A stretch of 64,000 nucleotides of DNA from Marinobacter sp. ANT_B65 (GCF_002407605.1 NZ_NXGV01000001.1:186643-250642); one strand, 5' to 3'; shown: positions 16,960-26,327, numbered from the stretch's first letter. A program made the numbers and translations. The notes: generated by a model from the sequence alone, not told the origin.

Positions 16960-17819
16960 TCGGAGATGTCTCCTGTCTCAGTGTTTTTGATCAGTCCCTT
17001 GAGCTCCTTCCAGGGCAGACCCCGGCGAGCTGGTGTTGTCTGAGAAGGCGAGACGGCCAGGGTGAGGAGTTCGGCACTGATAGAAACAGCGACCTCCATC
17101 GGGCGTTTTCCAGGTACATCGGTGCGCCCGACGGGGCAGCGAATGCTGTTAATGTCGGCGGCACTGAAGCCCCTGTGGTCCAGTCGTTTGCGGAACCGCT
17201 CGGCCTTGGTGTCCGAGCCGATCAGGCCAATGCCTGCGCAGTCCCCGCTGGTCAGCAGGATACGGCAGAGATCGAAGTCCAGCTGGTGGTTGTGGGTCAG
17301 AATCAGCACTTGCTTGCCGGCACATAGTGCCGGTGCATCACCGACAGGATCATCCGTATGGTGAATGCGGACATTGCCCGGGCACTCTGCCGGAAACTGG
17401 TCGGCACGTTCATCTACCCAGGTTATTCTCCAGGGCAATCCGCCGAGAATTGTCACCAGGGCTTTAGCTACATGGCCAGCGCCAAAAATAACCAGTTCCT
17501 GTTCGCACCCCGGGTTAGCCTCCAGGAGAACCGAGACGCTTCCGCCGCAACACTGACCAAGGCTCGCGCCCAGAGGGAAATTGGCCATTTCGCTGGTAAA
17601 GTCCTGCCTCGCCAGGTGCTCCCTTGCCTGCTGGCAGATCCGGTATTCCAGGTGTCCGCCACCAATGGTGTCGTAGCTCTGCGTGCCCGTGACCACCATC
17701 TTGCTGGAGGGCTCGCGGGGCACTGAACCTGTAACTCCCAGTACCGTCACCAGAACATAGGGCTCGCCCTGGTCTTCACACAGAGCAACGGCCTGGTACC
17801 AGTTAAGCCGGCGATCCAT
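16956..17819 (-). CDS. xdhC: Xanthine dehydrogenase accessory protein XdhC
   Basis: XdhC binds molybdenum cofactor, promotes its sulfuration and inserts it into the XdhB subunit. The 287-residue product has the N-terminal CoxI/XdhC domain (EPYVLVTVLGVTGSVPREPS; GGGHLEY; QCCGG) and the C-terminal Rossmann-like domain with LVIFGAGHVAKAL and DERADQFP. It starts one base into the xdhB stop. It probably serves XdhAB; it may also serve the second molybdenum hydroxylase at 30237-33896, which has no XdhC of its own in the window. Confidence 0.92.
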   Translation of the reverse strand: MDRRLNWYQAVALCEDQGEPYVLVTVLGVTGSVPREPSSKMVVTGTQSYDTIGGGHLEYRICQQAREHLARQDFTSEMANFPLGASLGQCCGGSVSVLLEANPGCEQELVIFGAGHVAKALVTILGGLPWRITWVDERADQFPAECPGNVRIHHTDDPVGDAPALCAGKQVLILTHNHQLDFDLCRILLTSGDCAGIGLIGSDTKAERFRKRLDHRGFSAADINSIRCPVGRTDVPGKRPMEVAVSISAELLTLAVSPSQTTPARRGLPWKELKGLIKNTETGDISE

Positions 17820-20173
17820 CAGGCAGTCTCCTTATGCTGTTCCTGCGATGCCTGACACGCGGTGATCGCAGCCAGTACCCGCTCTGGCGTTGCAGGCGTG
17901 TCCAGTGGCGGGCTGAAGCGATAGCCGGTGACGCTGGAAACCGCGTCGCGGAGCGCGCTCCATACAGCTATACCGAGCATCAGCGGTGGTTCGCCCACGG
18001 CCTTGGAATGAAATACCGTGGCTTCGCGGTTCGGGCTGTCTGGCAGCAACCCGACGCGCAGATCCGGCGGGCAGTCTGATACCGCAGGAATTTTGTAATT
18101 GGCGGGGCCGTTGGTCAGCAGCCTGCCATCATTGCTGTAAACCAGTTCCTCGGTGGTGAGCCAGCCCATACCCTGAACAAAACCACCTTCAATCTGGCCA
18201 ATATCGATCTCCGGATTCAGCGAACGTCCGGCGTCGAAAAGGATGTCGGTGCGCATTACCCGGTATTCCCCGGTTAATGTATCCACCACTACTTCGGAAC
18301 AGGCAGCGCAGTTTGAGTAGTACAGAAACGGGTGCCCCGTACCTGTTTTGGGATCGTAGTGGATCTTTGGTGTGGCGTAGAAACCGGATGATGAAAGGGG
18401 AATCCGGTTCATGTAGGCGGCCTGGATAAAGGTTTCCCAGGGCATTGTCAGGTCGTTGATGTGTACCTGATTGTCCGCAAATGTCACGTCTTCGGGTGTA
18501 GCGGACCAGTGGGTGGCCGCAAATTCCGTCAGGCCGGCCATAAGCTTCTCGCAGGCATCCAGTGCTGCCATGCCGTTCAGGTCGGAGCCCGATGATGCCG
18601 CAGTAGGTGAGGTGTTGGGCACCTTGTCGGTACGGGTTGCGGATACCTTTACGCGTTCAATGTCGACCTGGAAGGCCGATGCCACAACTTGCGCCACCTT
18701 GATGTAAAGGCCTTGCCCCATCTCGGTACCGCCATGGTTTACCTGAATACTTCCATCTGTATAGATGTTTACCAGAGCGCCCGCCTGGTTCAGGTGCTTG
18801 GCGGTGAACGATATCCCGAATTTAACCGGCGTCAGAGCCAGACCACGCTTGAGTATCGGGCTGGACTGGTTGAAGGCAGTAATGTCACTGCGCCTTTTGC
18901 GGTAGTCGGAGCTGGCCTCGAGTTTCCCGAGAAGTTCCGGGAGTACGTGCTGCTCAATTGTCTGGCCGTAGTGGGTCGTATCCCGTCCCGGCCGGTAGAG
19001 GTTGAGTTTGCGGATGTCGAGCGGGTCCTGGCCGAGATGGCGGGCAATATCGTCCATGGCGTGCTCGATGATCATCATGCCCTGCGGGCCGCCGAACCCC
19101 CGGAATGCCGTATTGGATACAGTGTGGGTTTTACAGCGGTGACCTGTCACCCTTGCCTGGTCCAGGTAGTAGGCGTTGTCAGCGTGGAACATGGCCCGGT
19201 CAACTATGGCGTCAGACAGGTCCGGGGAATTGCCGCAACGCCCGGCAACCATAAGGTCAGCGCCGAGGATCAGGCCATCGTCATCAAAGCCTATGTCGTA
19301 GGTGTTGTAAAAGTCGTGTCGTTTGCCGGTCTGGATCATGTCATCCGGGCGGGACAAACGGTATTTCACCGGTCGGTTGGTGGCATTGGCAAGCAGTGCC
19401 GCGATACAGGCCACAGGTGCGGCCTGGGTTTCCTTGCCACCAAAACCTCCACCCATTCTGCGCACCTCAGCATGAACTTCGTGGATGGGCAGCCCCAGTA
19501 CTTCAGCCACCAGCTTCTGAACTTCAGAAGGGTGCTGGCTTGAGGTATGAACGAACATGCCCCGGTCTTCGGTAGGCTCGGCCAGCGATGCCTGGCCTTC
19601 GAGATAAAAGTGTTCCTGACCACCTACGAACTGTTCTCCGCTGAGACGGTTAGGCGCCTGTGCCAGCGCCAGGTCAGGCTGGCCTCGTTGTTGTGTCTGG
19701 CTGGGGCGAACAAAGAACTCTTTGTTGAGCGCCTGGGTAACGGTTACGACGGCATCAAGGGCCTCGTACTCAATCTTTGCCAGCTTCGCTGCCTTGCGGG
19801 CCGCTTCATGGGAAGTTGCGGCGACGGCGAAGACCGGCTGGCCGATGTATTCAACAATTCCGTCAGCCAGTACCGGGTCGCCCGGAAAAACCGGCCCGAT
19901 ATCCAGGTGCCCGGGCACGTCTTTGGCGGTAATGACTGCAATAACACCGGGGTATTGGCGAACTGCGTCCAGGTCCATGGACACTATGCGGGCATGTGCC
20001 TGTTCGCTGTGGCCCACAGCTGCGTGGAGGATGCCCTCAGGCGTGGGCATGTCATCAATATAGCGCGCCTGGCCACTGACGTGTTTCCAGGCACTGTCGT
20101 GCTTGACGCTGTGACCAGCCAGTCCGCGGGCGCTGTGCGCCGGAGCTGGCGTGTTCAGGGGTAGTTTACGCAT
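17819..20173 (-). CDS. xdhB: Xanthine dehydrogenase molybdopterin subunit XdhB
   Basis: XdhB is the catalytic molybdenum subunit that hydroxylates hypoxanthine and xanthine to urate. The 784 residues match the bacterial family. Substrate-binding Glu is in GGGFGGKETQ, the Arg in TAFRGFGGPQGM, and the catalytic Glu in KAVGEPPLMLG near the C-terminus. These are the residues of true xanthine dehydrogenases, which separates this enzyme from the second Mo-hydroxylase in the window. It overlaps the xdhA stop by 8 bases. Confidence 0.94.
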   Translation of the reverse strand: MRKLPLNTPAPAHSARGLAGHSVKHDSAWKHVSGQARYIDDMPTPEGILHAAVGHSEQAHARIVSMDLDAVRQYPGVIAVITAKDVPGHLDIGPVFPGDPVLADGIVEYIGQPVFAVAATSHEAARKAAKLAKIEYEALDAVVTVTQALNKEFFVRPSQTQQRGQPDLALAQAPNRLSGEQFVGGQEHFYLEGQASLAEPTEDRGMFVHTSSQHPSEVQKLVAEVLGLPIHEVHAEVRRMGGGFGGKETQAAPVACIAALLANATNRPVKYRLSRPDDMIQTGKRHDFYNTYDIGFDDDGLILGADLMVAGRCGNSPDLSDAIVDRAMFHADNAYYLDQARVTGHRCKTHTVSNTAFRGFGGPQGMMIIEHAMDDIARHLGQDPLDIRKLNLYRPGRDTTHYGQTIEQHVLPELLGKLEASSDYRKRRSDITAFNQSSPILKRGLALTPVKFGISFTAKHLNQAGALVNIYTDGSIQVNHGGTEMGQGLYIKVAQVVASAFQVDIERVKVSATRTDKVPNTSPTAASSGSDLNGMAALDACEKLMAGLTEFAATHWSATPEDVTFADNQVHINDLTMPWETFIQAAYMNRIPLSSSGFYATPKIHYDPKTGTGHPFLYYSNCAACSEVVVDTLTGEYRVMRTDILFDAGRSLNPEIDIGQIEGGFVQGMGWLTTEELVYSNDGRLLTNGPANYKIPAVSDCPPDLRVGLLPDSPNREATVFHSKAVGEPPLMLGIAVWSALRDAVSSVTGYRFSPPLDTPATPERVLAAITACQASQEQHKETA

Positions 20174-21629
20174 AGTCGGTCACCATCAGTTGTTCGCCGG
20201 GCAGAGAGGTAGACGCCAGTAAGGTGCGTCGTAACAGGTTTCCCGCAACCTGCAGCCGGTAGGTGGAGGAGGCACGAACATCGCTCAGCGGCGAGAAATC
20301 ACTGGCCAGGGCCGCTATTACGGTCTGCAGGGATTCTTCGTTCCAGGGTTGGCCGGTCAGGGCGGCTTCTGCCTGGGCGGCCCGCGCAGGGATGGCTGCC
20401 ATGCCACCGAAGGCGAGACGGCAGGCACGGACAACACCGTTATCGACCGTCAGGCGGAAGGCTCCCAGAACCGCCGAAATATCATCATCCAGGCGTTTGG
20501 AGACCTTGTAGATGTAGAGCGCCTCGTTGGCTTCGGGTACTGGTACCCGCACAGAGTGAATGAACTCGCCGGGCTGGAGACTGGTTTGTTTATAGCCCTG
20601 GAAAAAGGCTTCCAGTGGCAGGCGGCGCTCGCCTTCGGGGCCGTCCAGTACCAGTGTCGCACCGAGGGCGATCAGGGGCGGCGGCATGTCACCAACAGGC
20701 GATGCGTTGGCGATGTTGCCCCCCAGCGTGCCCCGGTTGCGGATCTGGAGAGATCCCAGTCGGTCCAGCATGGAGTCAAAGGCCGGCCAGAGTTCGCACA
20801 GGGAAGCCCGGAACTGCTGGTAAGTTGCAGCGGCGCCGATCACAAGTTCATTGCCGTCCAGCGTGCAACCCTGCAGTTCGGGTATGCGCTCCAGGCTTAT
20901 CAGGTGGTCCAGGGTTCTGAGCTGCTGGGTAATCTCCAGCATCAGATCGGTGCCTCCGGCCACCAGCCGTGAATCGGGCGCTTCGCGGCGCAGGGCGCGG
21001 AGTTCTTCCAGGCTCACAGGGGAGTCATAGCGGGCGCCCAGGGGTGTCGTCAGGGTAAAACTGTCCTGATGAATCCCCGCCAGCTCCGTTGCCGGGAGCC
21101 CGTTGGCCATTGCTGCTGCGGGATGATCTGAACCCGGCTTCCATTCCTCAACCATGGCCTGATGGCCTGCCTCAATAATAGGCCGGTAGCCGGTACACCG
21201 GCACAGGTTGCCAGACAGAGCTTCAAGAATCTGGCTGTTGCCGGTTTCACCTTCTTTTCGATTGGCGTGCAGGGCTGCCAGGGACATAACAATGCCTGGT
21301 GTGCAGAAACCGCACTGGGCACCGTGCTTTTCTACCATATTGCTCTGAACGGGATGCCCTGGCTCCTGCTGGAAAGCCTCTATGGTGATCAGCTCCTTGC
21401 CGTGAAGACTGCCCAGAAGGGTGATGCAACTGTTTATTGCCTGATAGCGGGTGTTCCCGTCCGGGCCAGGTGCACCGGTAATGACAGTGCAGGCGCCACA
21501 GTCACCGGAAGCACATCCCTCTTTGGTGCCGGTAAGTCGCATTTTGGTGCGTAACCATTCCAGGATGCTCAAATTTGGGTCGATCTGGTCAAGTTTTTCA
21601 ATTTGACCATTTAGAAGGAATTCGATCAC
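20166..21629 (-). CDS. xdhA: Xanthine dehydrogenase iron-sulfur/FAD subunit XdhA
   Basis: XdhA carries the two [2Fe-2S] clusters and the FAD that pass electrons from the molybdenum site to NAD. The product has 487 residues. The N-terminal ferredoxin domain includes CASGDCGACTV, then CGFCTPGIVMS and CRCTGY; the FAD domain has LVAGGTDLML and GTLGGNIANASPVGD. I chose GTG 21629 since GGAGAG precedes it and the family starts there (IEFLLNGQ); the open frame continues to 21767 through the promoter and operator. It is the first gene of the seven-gene purine operon. Confidence 0.93.
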   Translation of the reverse strand: MIEFLLNGQIEKLDQIDPNLSILEWLRTKMRLTGTKEGCASGDCGACTVITGAPGPDGNTRYQAINSCITLLGSLHGKELITIEAFQQEPGHPVQSNMVEKHGAQCGFCTPGIVMSLAALHANRKEGETGNSQILEALSGNLCRCTGYRPIIEAGHQAMVEEWKPGSDHPAAAMANGLPATELAGIHQDSFTLTTPLGARYDSPVSLEELRALRREAPDSRLVAGGTDLMLEITQQLRTLDHLISLERIPELQGCTLDGNELVIGAAATYQQFRASLCELWPAFDSMLDRLGSLQIRNRGTLGGNIANASPVGDMPPPLIALGATLVLDGPEGERRLPLEAFFQGYKQTSLQPGEFIHSVRVPVPEANEALYIYKVSKRLDDDISAVLGAFRLTVDNGVVRACRLAFGGMAAIPARAAQAEAALTGQPWNEESLQTVIAALASDFSPLSDVRASSTYRLQVAGNLLRRTLLASTSLPGEQLMVTDYA

Positions 21630-21719
21630 AGCTCTCTCCGCTAGCAGTCTGTTTGCGGTGTTTCGGGGTGTCCTGCCTTTGGCTACAGGCAGGCTGCTCA
21701 ATGTTTCATGGAGGGTTTC

Positions 21720-21735
21720 TGCAAAAAGCTGACCA
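21720..21735 (-). promoter_or_regulatory. Sigma-54-like promoter of the xdhA operon
   Basis: Minus strand TGGTCAGCTTTTTGCA has GG-N10-GC spacing and a perfect TTGCA, but only TGG of the -24 box is canonical. Transcription would begin near 21709, 80 bases before the xdhA start. The RutR-like site at 21729-21744 covers the -24 box. Confidence 0.45.
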
Positions 21736-21744
21736 ATTGGTTTA
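21729..21744. promoter_or_regulatory. RutR-like operator facing xdhA
   Basis: CTGACCAATTGGTTTA matches 11 of 14 fixed positions of the RutR consensus, with a perfect left half and core ACCAATTGGT. It overlaps the -24 box of the xdhA promoter. Confidence 0.5.
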
Positions 21745-21774
21745 TTTCGTTGTTTTTTACTGTTCATTAATTTT

Positions 21775-21790
21775 TGGCAAGCATATTGCT
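21775..21790 (+). promoter_or_regulatory. Sigma-54 promoter of the ABC transporter / tsx operon
   Basis: TGGCAAGCATATTGCT keeps TGGCA and TTGCT with exact spacing, one of the two best sigma-54 matches in the window. Transcription would start near 21801, just before the RutR-like site at 21804-21819. Confidence 0.7.
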
Positions 21791-21803
21791 GGTATCCAAA
21801 ATG

Positions 21804-21819
21804 TTGATTGTTTGGTCAG
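21804..21819. promoter_or_regulatory. RutR-like operator over the ABC transporter start site
   Basis: TTGATTGTTTGGTCAG matches 10 of 14 fixed positions of the RutR consensus, with a perfect right half TGGTCA. It lies at the predicted transcription start of the sigma-54 promoter at 21775, a repressor position. Confidence 0.45.
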
Positions 21820-21867
21820 TTTATGAATTTGGCTGCCAGATACATTCGAATGAACATGGGATTGTGT

Positions 21868-23403
21868 ATGACTGCGGCGATACGCCTGAAACTGGAAAAC
21901 ATCGTCAAGGAATACCCGGGGTGCCGGGCCAATGACGGCATTGACCTCACAGTGGGCGCGGGAGAGATTCACGCGCTACTGGGTGAGAACGGTGCTGGCA
22001 AGAGCACTCTGATGAAGGTGATCTATGGCGTGATCCAGCCGGATCAGGGGCGGATTGTCTGGAATGGCCATGAAGTGCGGGTGGATAACCCCGCCCAGGC
22101 TCGCCGTATGGGTATTGGTATGGTGTTTCAGCACTTCTCACTGTTCGAGACTCTGACCGTAGCTGAAAACATTGCGCTCAGCCTTCCGGCAGACGAAGCC
22201 CGCAACCGCAACAAACTGAACCAGCGTATACGCGAGGTTTCCGAGCGCTACGGAATGGCTCTGGACCCCCGGCGCTACGTGAGTACTTTGTCTGTCGGGG
22301 AACGTCAGCGCGTGGAAATTGTTCGTTGCCTGATTCAGGAAACGACCCTGCTGATTCTGGATGAGCCCACATCGGTGCTCACTCCCCAGGAAGTTTTCTC
22401 CCTGTTTGCGACGCTGCGAACGTTGTCGAAAGAAGGCTGCAGCATTCTGTTTATCAGTCACAAACTCGAAGAGGTACGCAGTCTGTGTCACACAGCTACA
22501 GTGTTGCGCCAGGGGCGGGTTAGCGGTGATTGTCAGCCTGCAGATATATCGGCCTCCGACATCGCGCGGCTGATGGTAGGTGACGATACTCCGATTTCTA
22601 CCCAGGTTGCTGCTGCGAAACCGGGACCTACCCTGGTGGAAATCAGAGGGCTTGGTTGGAAGAGCAAGGATCCCTTCGGAACCAGTCTCAGCAATGTGAA
22701 TCTGGATTTACACAAAGGGGAGATCGTTGGTATTGCCGGAGTCGCCGGTAATGGTCAGGACGAGCTACTTAAAGCCTTGTCCGGCGAAATCCGCTCCGGA
22801 ACCGGAACTATCTGCCTGGATGGGGTGAATATCGCAAGCCTGTTTCCGGATCAGCGCCGGAAGCTCGGCGTGGCAATTGTGCCCGAGGAGCGCCTTGGGC
22901 GAGGGGCTGTGCCTGATATGTCTCTCGCTGATAACGCCCTGTTGACCGCTTCCGGTCAGGGACTGGTAAGCCGGGGACTGATTCGCGCGGGCCGGGTCCG
23001 GGAGTTTTCCCGTGAGGTAATCCGTCGGTTTGGCGTTCGCTGCACCAGTGAAAACAACACCGCCGGGAGTCTGTCCGGTGGCAATCTGCAAAAATACATT
23101 ATTGGCCGGGAAGCTCTGCAGAGCCCCCGTCTTCTGGTGGCATCTCACCCCACCTGGGGCGTTGATGTCGGCTCAGCCGTCGCTATCCATGAATCACTGG
23201 TACGGCTGCGGGATGAAGGTGCCTCTATTCTGTTGATTTCTGAAGATCTGGATGAACTCTACCAACTGTGTAATCGCCTGGGCGCACTTTGCGATGGCCG
23301 CTTGTCTCCAATGGCTCCCACGTCGGAACTGAACATCGAGCAGCTCGGGCAGTGGATGGCCGGGGGTTTTGAATCCGGGGAGCTTGCCCATGCTGTTGCT
23401 TGA
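21868..23403 (+). CDS. ABC transporter ATPase, nucleoside/nucleobase type
   Basis: This 511-residue double-ATPase protein energises a BMP-type importer (NupO/YufO, RbsA-like). The first domain has Walker A GENGAGKST, signature SVGERQRVE and Walker B LLILDEPTSVL. The second has a degenerate A site (GVAGNGQDEL), LSGGNLQKYIIGREAL and LLVASHPTWGVDVGS, a pattern usual in this family. I chose ATG 21868; ATGs at 21850 and 21823 are possible but weakly supported. It overlaps the first permease by 14 bases. Regulation is likely by sigma-54 and a RutR-like repressor, together with the divergent xdhA operon, implying purine uptake. Confidence 0.9.
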   Translation: MTAAIRLKLENIVKEYPGCRANDGIDLTVGAGEIHALLGENGAGKSTLMKVIYGVIQPDQGRIVWNGHEVRVDNPAQARRMGIGMVFQHFSLFETLTVAENIALSLPADEARNRNKLNQRIREVSERYGMALDPRRYVSTLSVGERQRVEIVRCLIQETTLLILDEPTSVLTPQEVFSLFATLRTLSKEGCSILFISHKLEEVRSLCHTATVLRQGRVSGDCQPADISASDIARLMVGDDTPISTQVAAAKPGPTLVEIRGLGWKSKDPFGTSLSNVNLDLHKGEIVGIAGVAGNGQDELLKALSGEIRSGTGTICLDGVNIASLFPDQRRKLGVAIVPEERLGRGAVPDMSLADNALLTASGQGLVSRGLIRAGRVREFSREVIRRFGVRCTSENNTAGSLSGGNLQKYIIGREALQSPRLLVASHPTWGVDVGSAVAIHESLVRLRDEGASILLISEDLDELYQLCNRLGALCDGRLSPMAPTSELNIEQLGQWMAGGFESGELAHAVA

Positions 23404-24496
23404 ACGCCGCCCTGTTGCATCCTCACTGATGCGTTGGGCTTCGCCGCTGCTGGCCCTGATTCTGACCATCATTACCGGCTTTGTGCTGTTCCTGGTGATG
23501 GGAAAAGATCCGGTGGAAGGCCTGAAGTTCTTCTTTATAACGCCAGTCAGTGACCTGTCAGGACTCTCGGAACTGGGCCTGAAAATGGCGCCGTTGTTAT
23601 TATGCGCTGCCGGTCTGACTGTTTGTTATCGTGCCAGGGTGTGGAACATTGGTGCCGAAGGCCATTTCCTGATGGGTGCTCTGGGCGCCAGTGCGATGGC
23701 CATACAACTCTCGGAATCCAGTGGGTTCTGGGTGCTTCCCCTTGTACTGCTGACAGGTGTTCTCGCTGGCATGCTCTGGGCGGCGATTGCAGCCGGGTTG
23801 AAAACCCATCTGCACTGCAATGAAATTCTTACCACCATCATGCTCAATTACATCGCATTGAATCTTCTGTTGTTCACTGTGCATGGGCCTCTCAAGGATC
23901 CCTTCGGGTTCGGCTTTCCTCAATCAGTCATGTTTTCCGACTCGGCACTGCTGCCGGCCCTGATTCCGGGTACCCGTTTGCACCTGGGGCTGGCATTCGG
24001 CTTGCTGGCGGCGGTGGCGGTGTGGGTCCTGTTTGCCCGCAGCTTTATTGGTTTTCAGTTGAATGTCGCTGGTCAGGACCACCGGGCGGCAGCGTTCGCC
24101 GGCTTTGGTGTACGTCGCCTGACCTGGTTTGCCTTTCTGGTTGGCGGCGCCACTGCGGGACTGGCTGGAGCTTCGGAGGTAACAGGCCCTATTGGTCAGT
24201 TGGTACCGCAGGTGTCCCCCGGCTACGGCTATACCGCGATCATTGTTGTGTTCCTGGGGCGAATGAATGCTTTGGGTATTGTTGCCGCCAGTGCCTTGCT
24301 GGCGCTGACCTTCATCGGCGGAGAAATGCTGCAGATTGCCATGCATATGCCGAAGGCTGTGACGGGATTGTTTCAGGGGCTATTGCTGTTTTATCTGCTC
24401 ACATGCGATGCCTTTATCCATTACCGGATCCGGCGCAGGAAAACGGCACTGCAACCCCTAAGTGCGGCAGTCACGACTGCGCCGCAGGAGGCTTGA
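23390..24496 (+). CDS. ABC transporter permease (BMP-type importer, subunit 1)
   Basis: This inner-membrane permease has about ten hydrophobic segments in 368 residues. RVWNIGAEGHFLMGALGAS is the family's conserved loop, and the C-terminal half has VAGQDHRAAAFAGFGVRR and the cytoplasmic coupling region. ATG 23390 is preceded by GGGGAG and overlaps the ATPase gene. It pairs with the next gene as the heterodimeric channel. Its binding protein is not encoded beside it. Confidence 0.88.
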   Translation: MLLLERRPVASSLMRWASPLLALILTIITGFVLFLVMGKDPVEGLKFFFITPVSDLSGLSELGLKMAPLLLCAAGLTVCYRARVWNIGAEGHFLMGALGASAMAIQLSESSGFWVLPLVLLTGVLAGMLWAAIAAGLKTHLHCNEILTTIMLNYIALNLLLFTVHGPLKDPFGFGFPQSVMFSDSALLPALIPGTRLHLGLAFGLLAAVAVWVLFARSFIGFQLNVAGQDHRAAAFAGFGVRRLTWFAFLVGGATAGLAGASEVTGPIGQLVPQVSPGYGYTAIIVVFLGRMNALGIVAASALLALTFIGGEMLQIAMHMPKAVTGLFQGLLLFYLLTCDAFIHYRIRRRKTALQPLSAAVTTAPQEA

Positions 24497-24497
24497 A

Positions 24498-25418
24498 ATG
24501 GAACTGATTATTAATGTGCTGGCCGCAACCGTGGTTGCCGGAACCCCTCTCTTGCTGGTGGCCCTGGGCGAACTGATCTGTGAACGTTCAGGGGTCCTCA
24601 ATCTGGGTCAGGAAGGCATGATGCTGATGGGAGCAGTGGCTGGCTTTGCTGCAGCACTGTCCAGCGGGAGTCTGCTCGTAGGCGTCGCCGCAGCCATTGT
24701 GGCCGGTATTGGTATGTCTCTGCTGTTTGCGTTCATGGCGGTCACTCTGGCAGCGAACCAATACGCAGCAGGGCTGGCACTGACCATATTCGGCACAGGC
24801 CTGAGTGCATTTCTCGGAGCTGGGTTTGTCGGCTCATCCATTGAGGGTTTTTCCCGGGTGGCCATTCCGTTGCTGAGTGATATCCCCGTATTGGGTCGCG
24901 TGTTTTTTGATCAGGATCCGCTGGTTTACGTTTCTTTTGTTGCTTTTGCAGGTGTAGCGCTGTTTCTGCGTTACAGCCGGGGAGGCCTGTTGTTAAGAGC
25001 TATTGGCGAGGATCCGGAAGCGGCTAACGCCAACGGTCTTCAGGTGTTGCTGGTGAGATACCTGGCGGTGGCTTTTGGCGGTGGTATGGCTGGGCTTGCA
25101 GGTGCATATCTGTCTCTGGCCTATACCCCGCTCTGGACCGAAAACATGACAGCCGGGCGTGGCTGGATTGCCCTGGCTCTGGTGGTATTCGCCACCTGGC
25201 GGCCGGAGCGTTTGATTCTGGGGGCCTACCTGTTTGGTGCGGCCAGTATCCTGCACCTGGTGCTACAGGGCCTGGGCTGGAAGAGCTCCACGGAGTTACT
25301 GGCCATGCTGCCTTATCTGGTCACTATTCTGATGCTGATTCTGCTGTCCTGGAACCCGGCCCGAACCCGACTTAATACTCCACTTTCCCTTGGTCAGCCA
25401 TACCGGCCGGGGTGCTAA
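24498..25418 (+). CDS. ABC transporter permease (BMP-type importer, subunit 2)
   Basis: The second permease (306 residues) begins at ATG 24498 after AGGAGG, one base past the previous stop. It has the family loop ICERSGVLNLGQEGMMLMGA and the later LLLRAIGEDPEAANANGL and WTENMTAGRGWIALALVVFA. The order ATPase-permease-permease is the usual one, minus the binding protein. The permease set is followed 63 bases later by the Tsx porin, giving an outer-plus-inner-membrane uptake route. Confidence 0.88.
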   Translation: MELIINVLAATVVAGTPLLLVALGELICERSGVLNLGQEGMMLMGAVAGFAAALSSGSLLVGVAAAIVAGIGMSLLFAFMAVTLAANQYAAGLALTIFGTGLSAFLGAGFVGSSIEGFSRVAIPLLSDIPVLGRVFFDQDPLVYVSFVAFAGVALFLRYSRGGLLLRAIGEDPEAANANGLQVLLVRYLAVAFGGGMAGLAGAYLSLAYTPLWTENMTAGRGWIALALVVFATWRPERLILGAYLFGAASILHLVLQGLGWKSSTELLAMLPYLVTILMLILLSWNPARTRLNTPLSLGQPYRPGC

Positions 25419-25481
25419 CAATAATGATCTGAAGAGTTCCAACCCTAACGTAATAAAGAAAGTAACCTTAGAGGATTTACC

Positions 25482-26258
25482 ATGAATGCACTTCGTAAAA
25501 CACTGATTGCAAGCTGTGTAGCTGCCGCATCTTTCGCTCCTGCGGCCCACGCTGAGAAGTTCTTCGGAGGATCCAGTGTCTCCATACTGCACAGTAACCA
25601 GTATCAGGGTGTCCAGTTCGACGCAGGCGGTAATGGTGGTTTTGAATACGAAGCGACTTACTTCACCTTCGAAAATGCCACTGCCCATAACTGGGGCAGC
25701 ACCTTCTTCTTCATCGACCGTGACCAGGGTCAGGGTTCAGTGGAAGGGTCAGATAACGTCTACGGGGAATTTGCGCCCAACGTGAGTGGCAGCTGGCTGA
25801 CTGGTGCAGATCTCAGCTTTGGTCCGATCAAGGATGTAAGCCTGGCGGCTCAGTACGAGTTTGGTGGCGGTACCCAGGTAAATAACTATATGGGCGGTAT
25901 CGGTCTGGCATGGGATGTTCCTGGCTTCATGTATTTCAATACCAGTGTTTACTATGTCGACAATGATCAGATCGCTGATGAGAAGCAGCTGACCGTAACC
26001 TGGGCATATCCGTTCGGTATTGGTGCCGCCAAATTCCTCATTGATGGGTATATCGACTGGACCACCGCCGAATCCGATCACAAGTCCGAGTTCCAGTTCA
26101 CCCCGCAGGTCAAGATGGACGTGGGTAACTTCTGGGGCGCGCCTGGTGTTCTTTACGCCGGTGTCGAGTACCAGTACTGGAACAACAAGTATGGTCTGGG
26201 TGACACTTTGATGGACGATCAGAGTTCTGTCAGTGCTCTGGTGAAATTCCACTTCTGA
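25482..26258 (+). CDS. tsx: Tsx-family nucleoside-specific outer-membrane channel
   Basis: This 258-residue outer-membrane protein has a signal peptide (cleavage after APAAHA) and alternating beta-strand sequence ending in VSALVKFHF, with the C-terminal Phe required for barrel assembly. The FFGGSSVSILHSNQYQG start and YEFGGGTQVNNYMGGIG regions match the Tsx/OmpK family, which admits nucleosides and similar small solutes. It follows the ABC permeases and precedes the RutR-like regulator, so it probably brings nucleobases or allantoin-like compounds into the periplasm. Confidence 0.82.
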   Translation: MNALRKTLIASCVAAASFAPAAHAEKFFGGSSVSILHSNQYQGVQFDAGGNGGFEYEATYFTFENATAHNWGSTFFFIDRDQGQGSVEGSDNVYGEFAPNVSGSWLTGADLSFGPIKDVSLAAQYEFGGGTQVNNYMGGIGLAWDVPGFMYFNTSVYYVDNDQIADEKQLTVTWAYPFGIGAAKFLIDGYIDWTTAESDHKSEFQFTPQVKMDVGNFWGAPGVLYAGVEYQYWNNKYGLGDTLMDDQSSVSALVKFHF

Positions 26259-26265
26259 TCCGGTG

Positions 26266-26300
26266 CAGGAGTCCGGCAGAATTATTCTGGCGGACTCCTG
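26266..26300 (+). promoter_or_regulatory. Long hairpin between tsx and the RutR-like regulator gene
   Basis: A near-perfect 17-bp inverted repeat (one mismatch, very short loop) starts 8 bases after the tsx stop. No T-run follows, so it may be an mRNA-stabilising or processing element rather than a full terminator. It could set different levels for tsx and the downstream genes. Confidence 0.55.
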
Positions 26301-26327
26301 AACAAATGGATAACAAGTGAGAGGCTC

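Noticed and set aside
18689..19543. 284-codon plus-strand open frame inside xdhB
   Set aside because: Antisense to a well-supported gene with all catalytic motifs intact.
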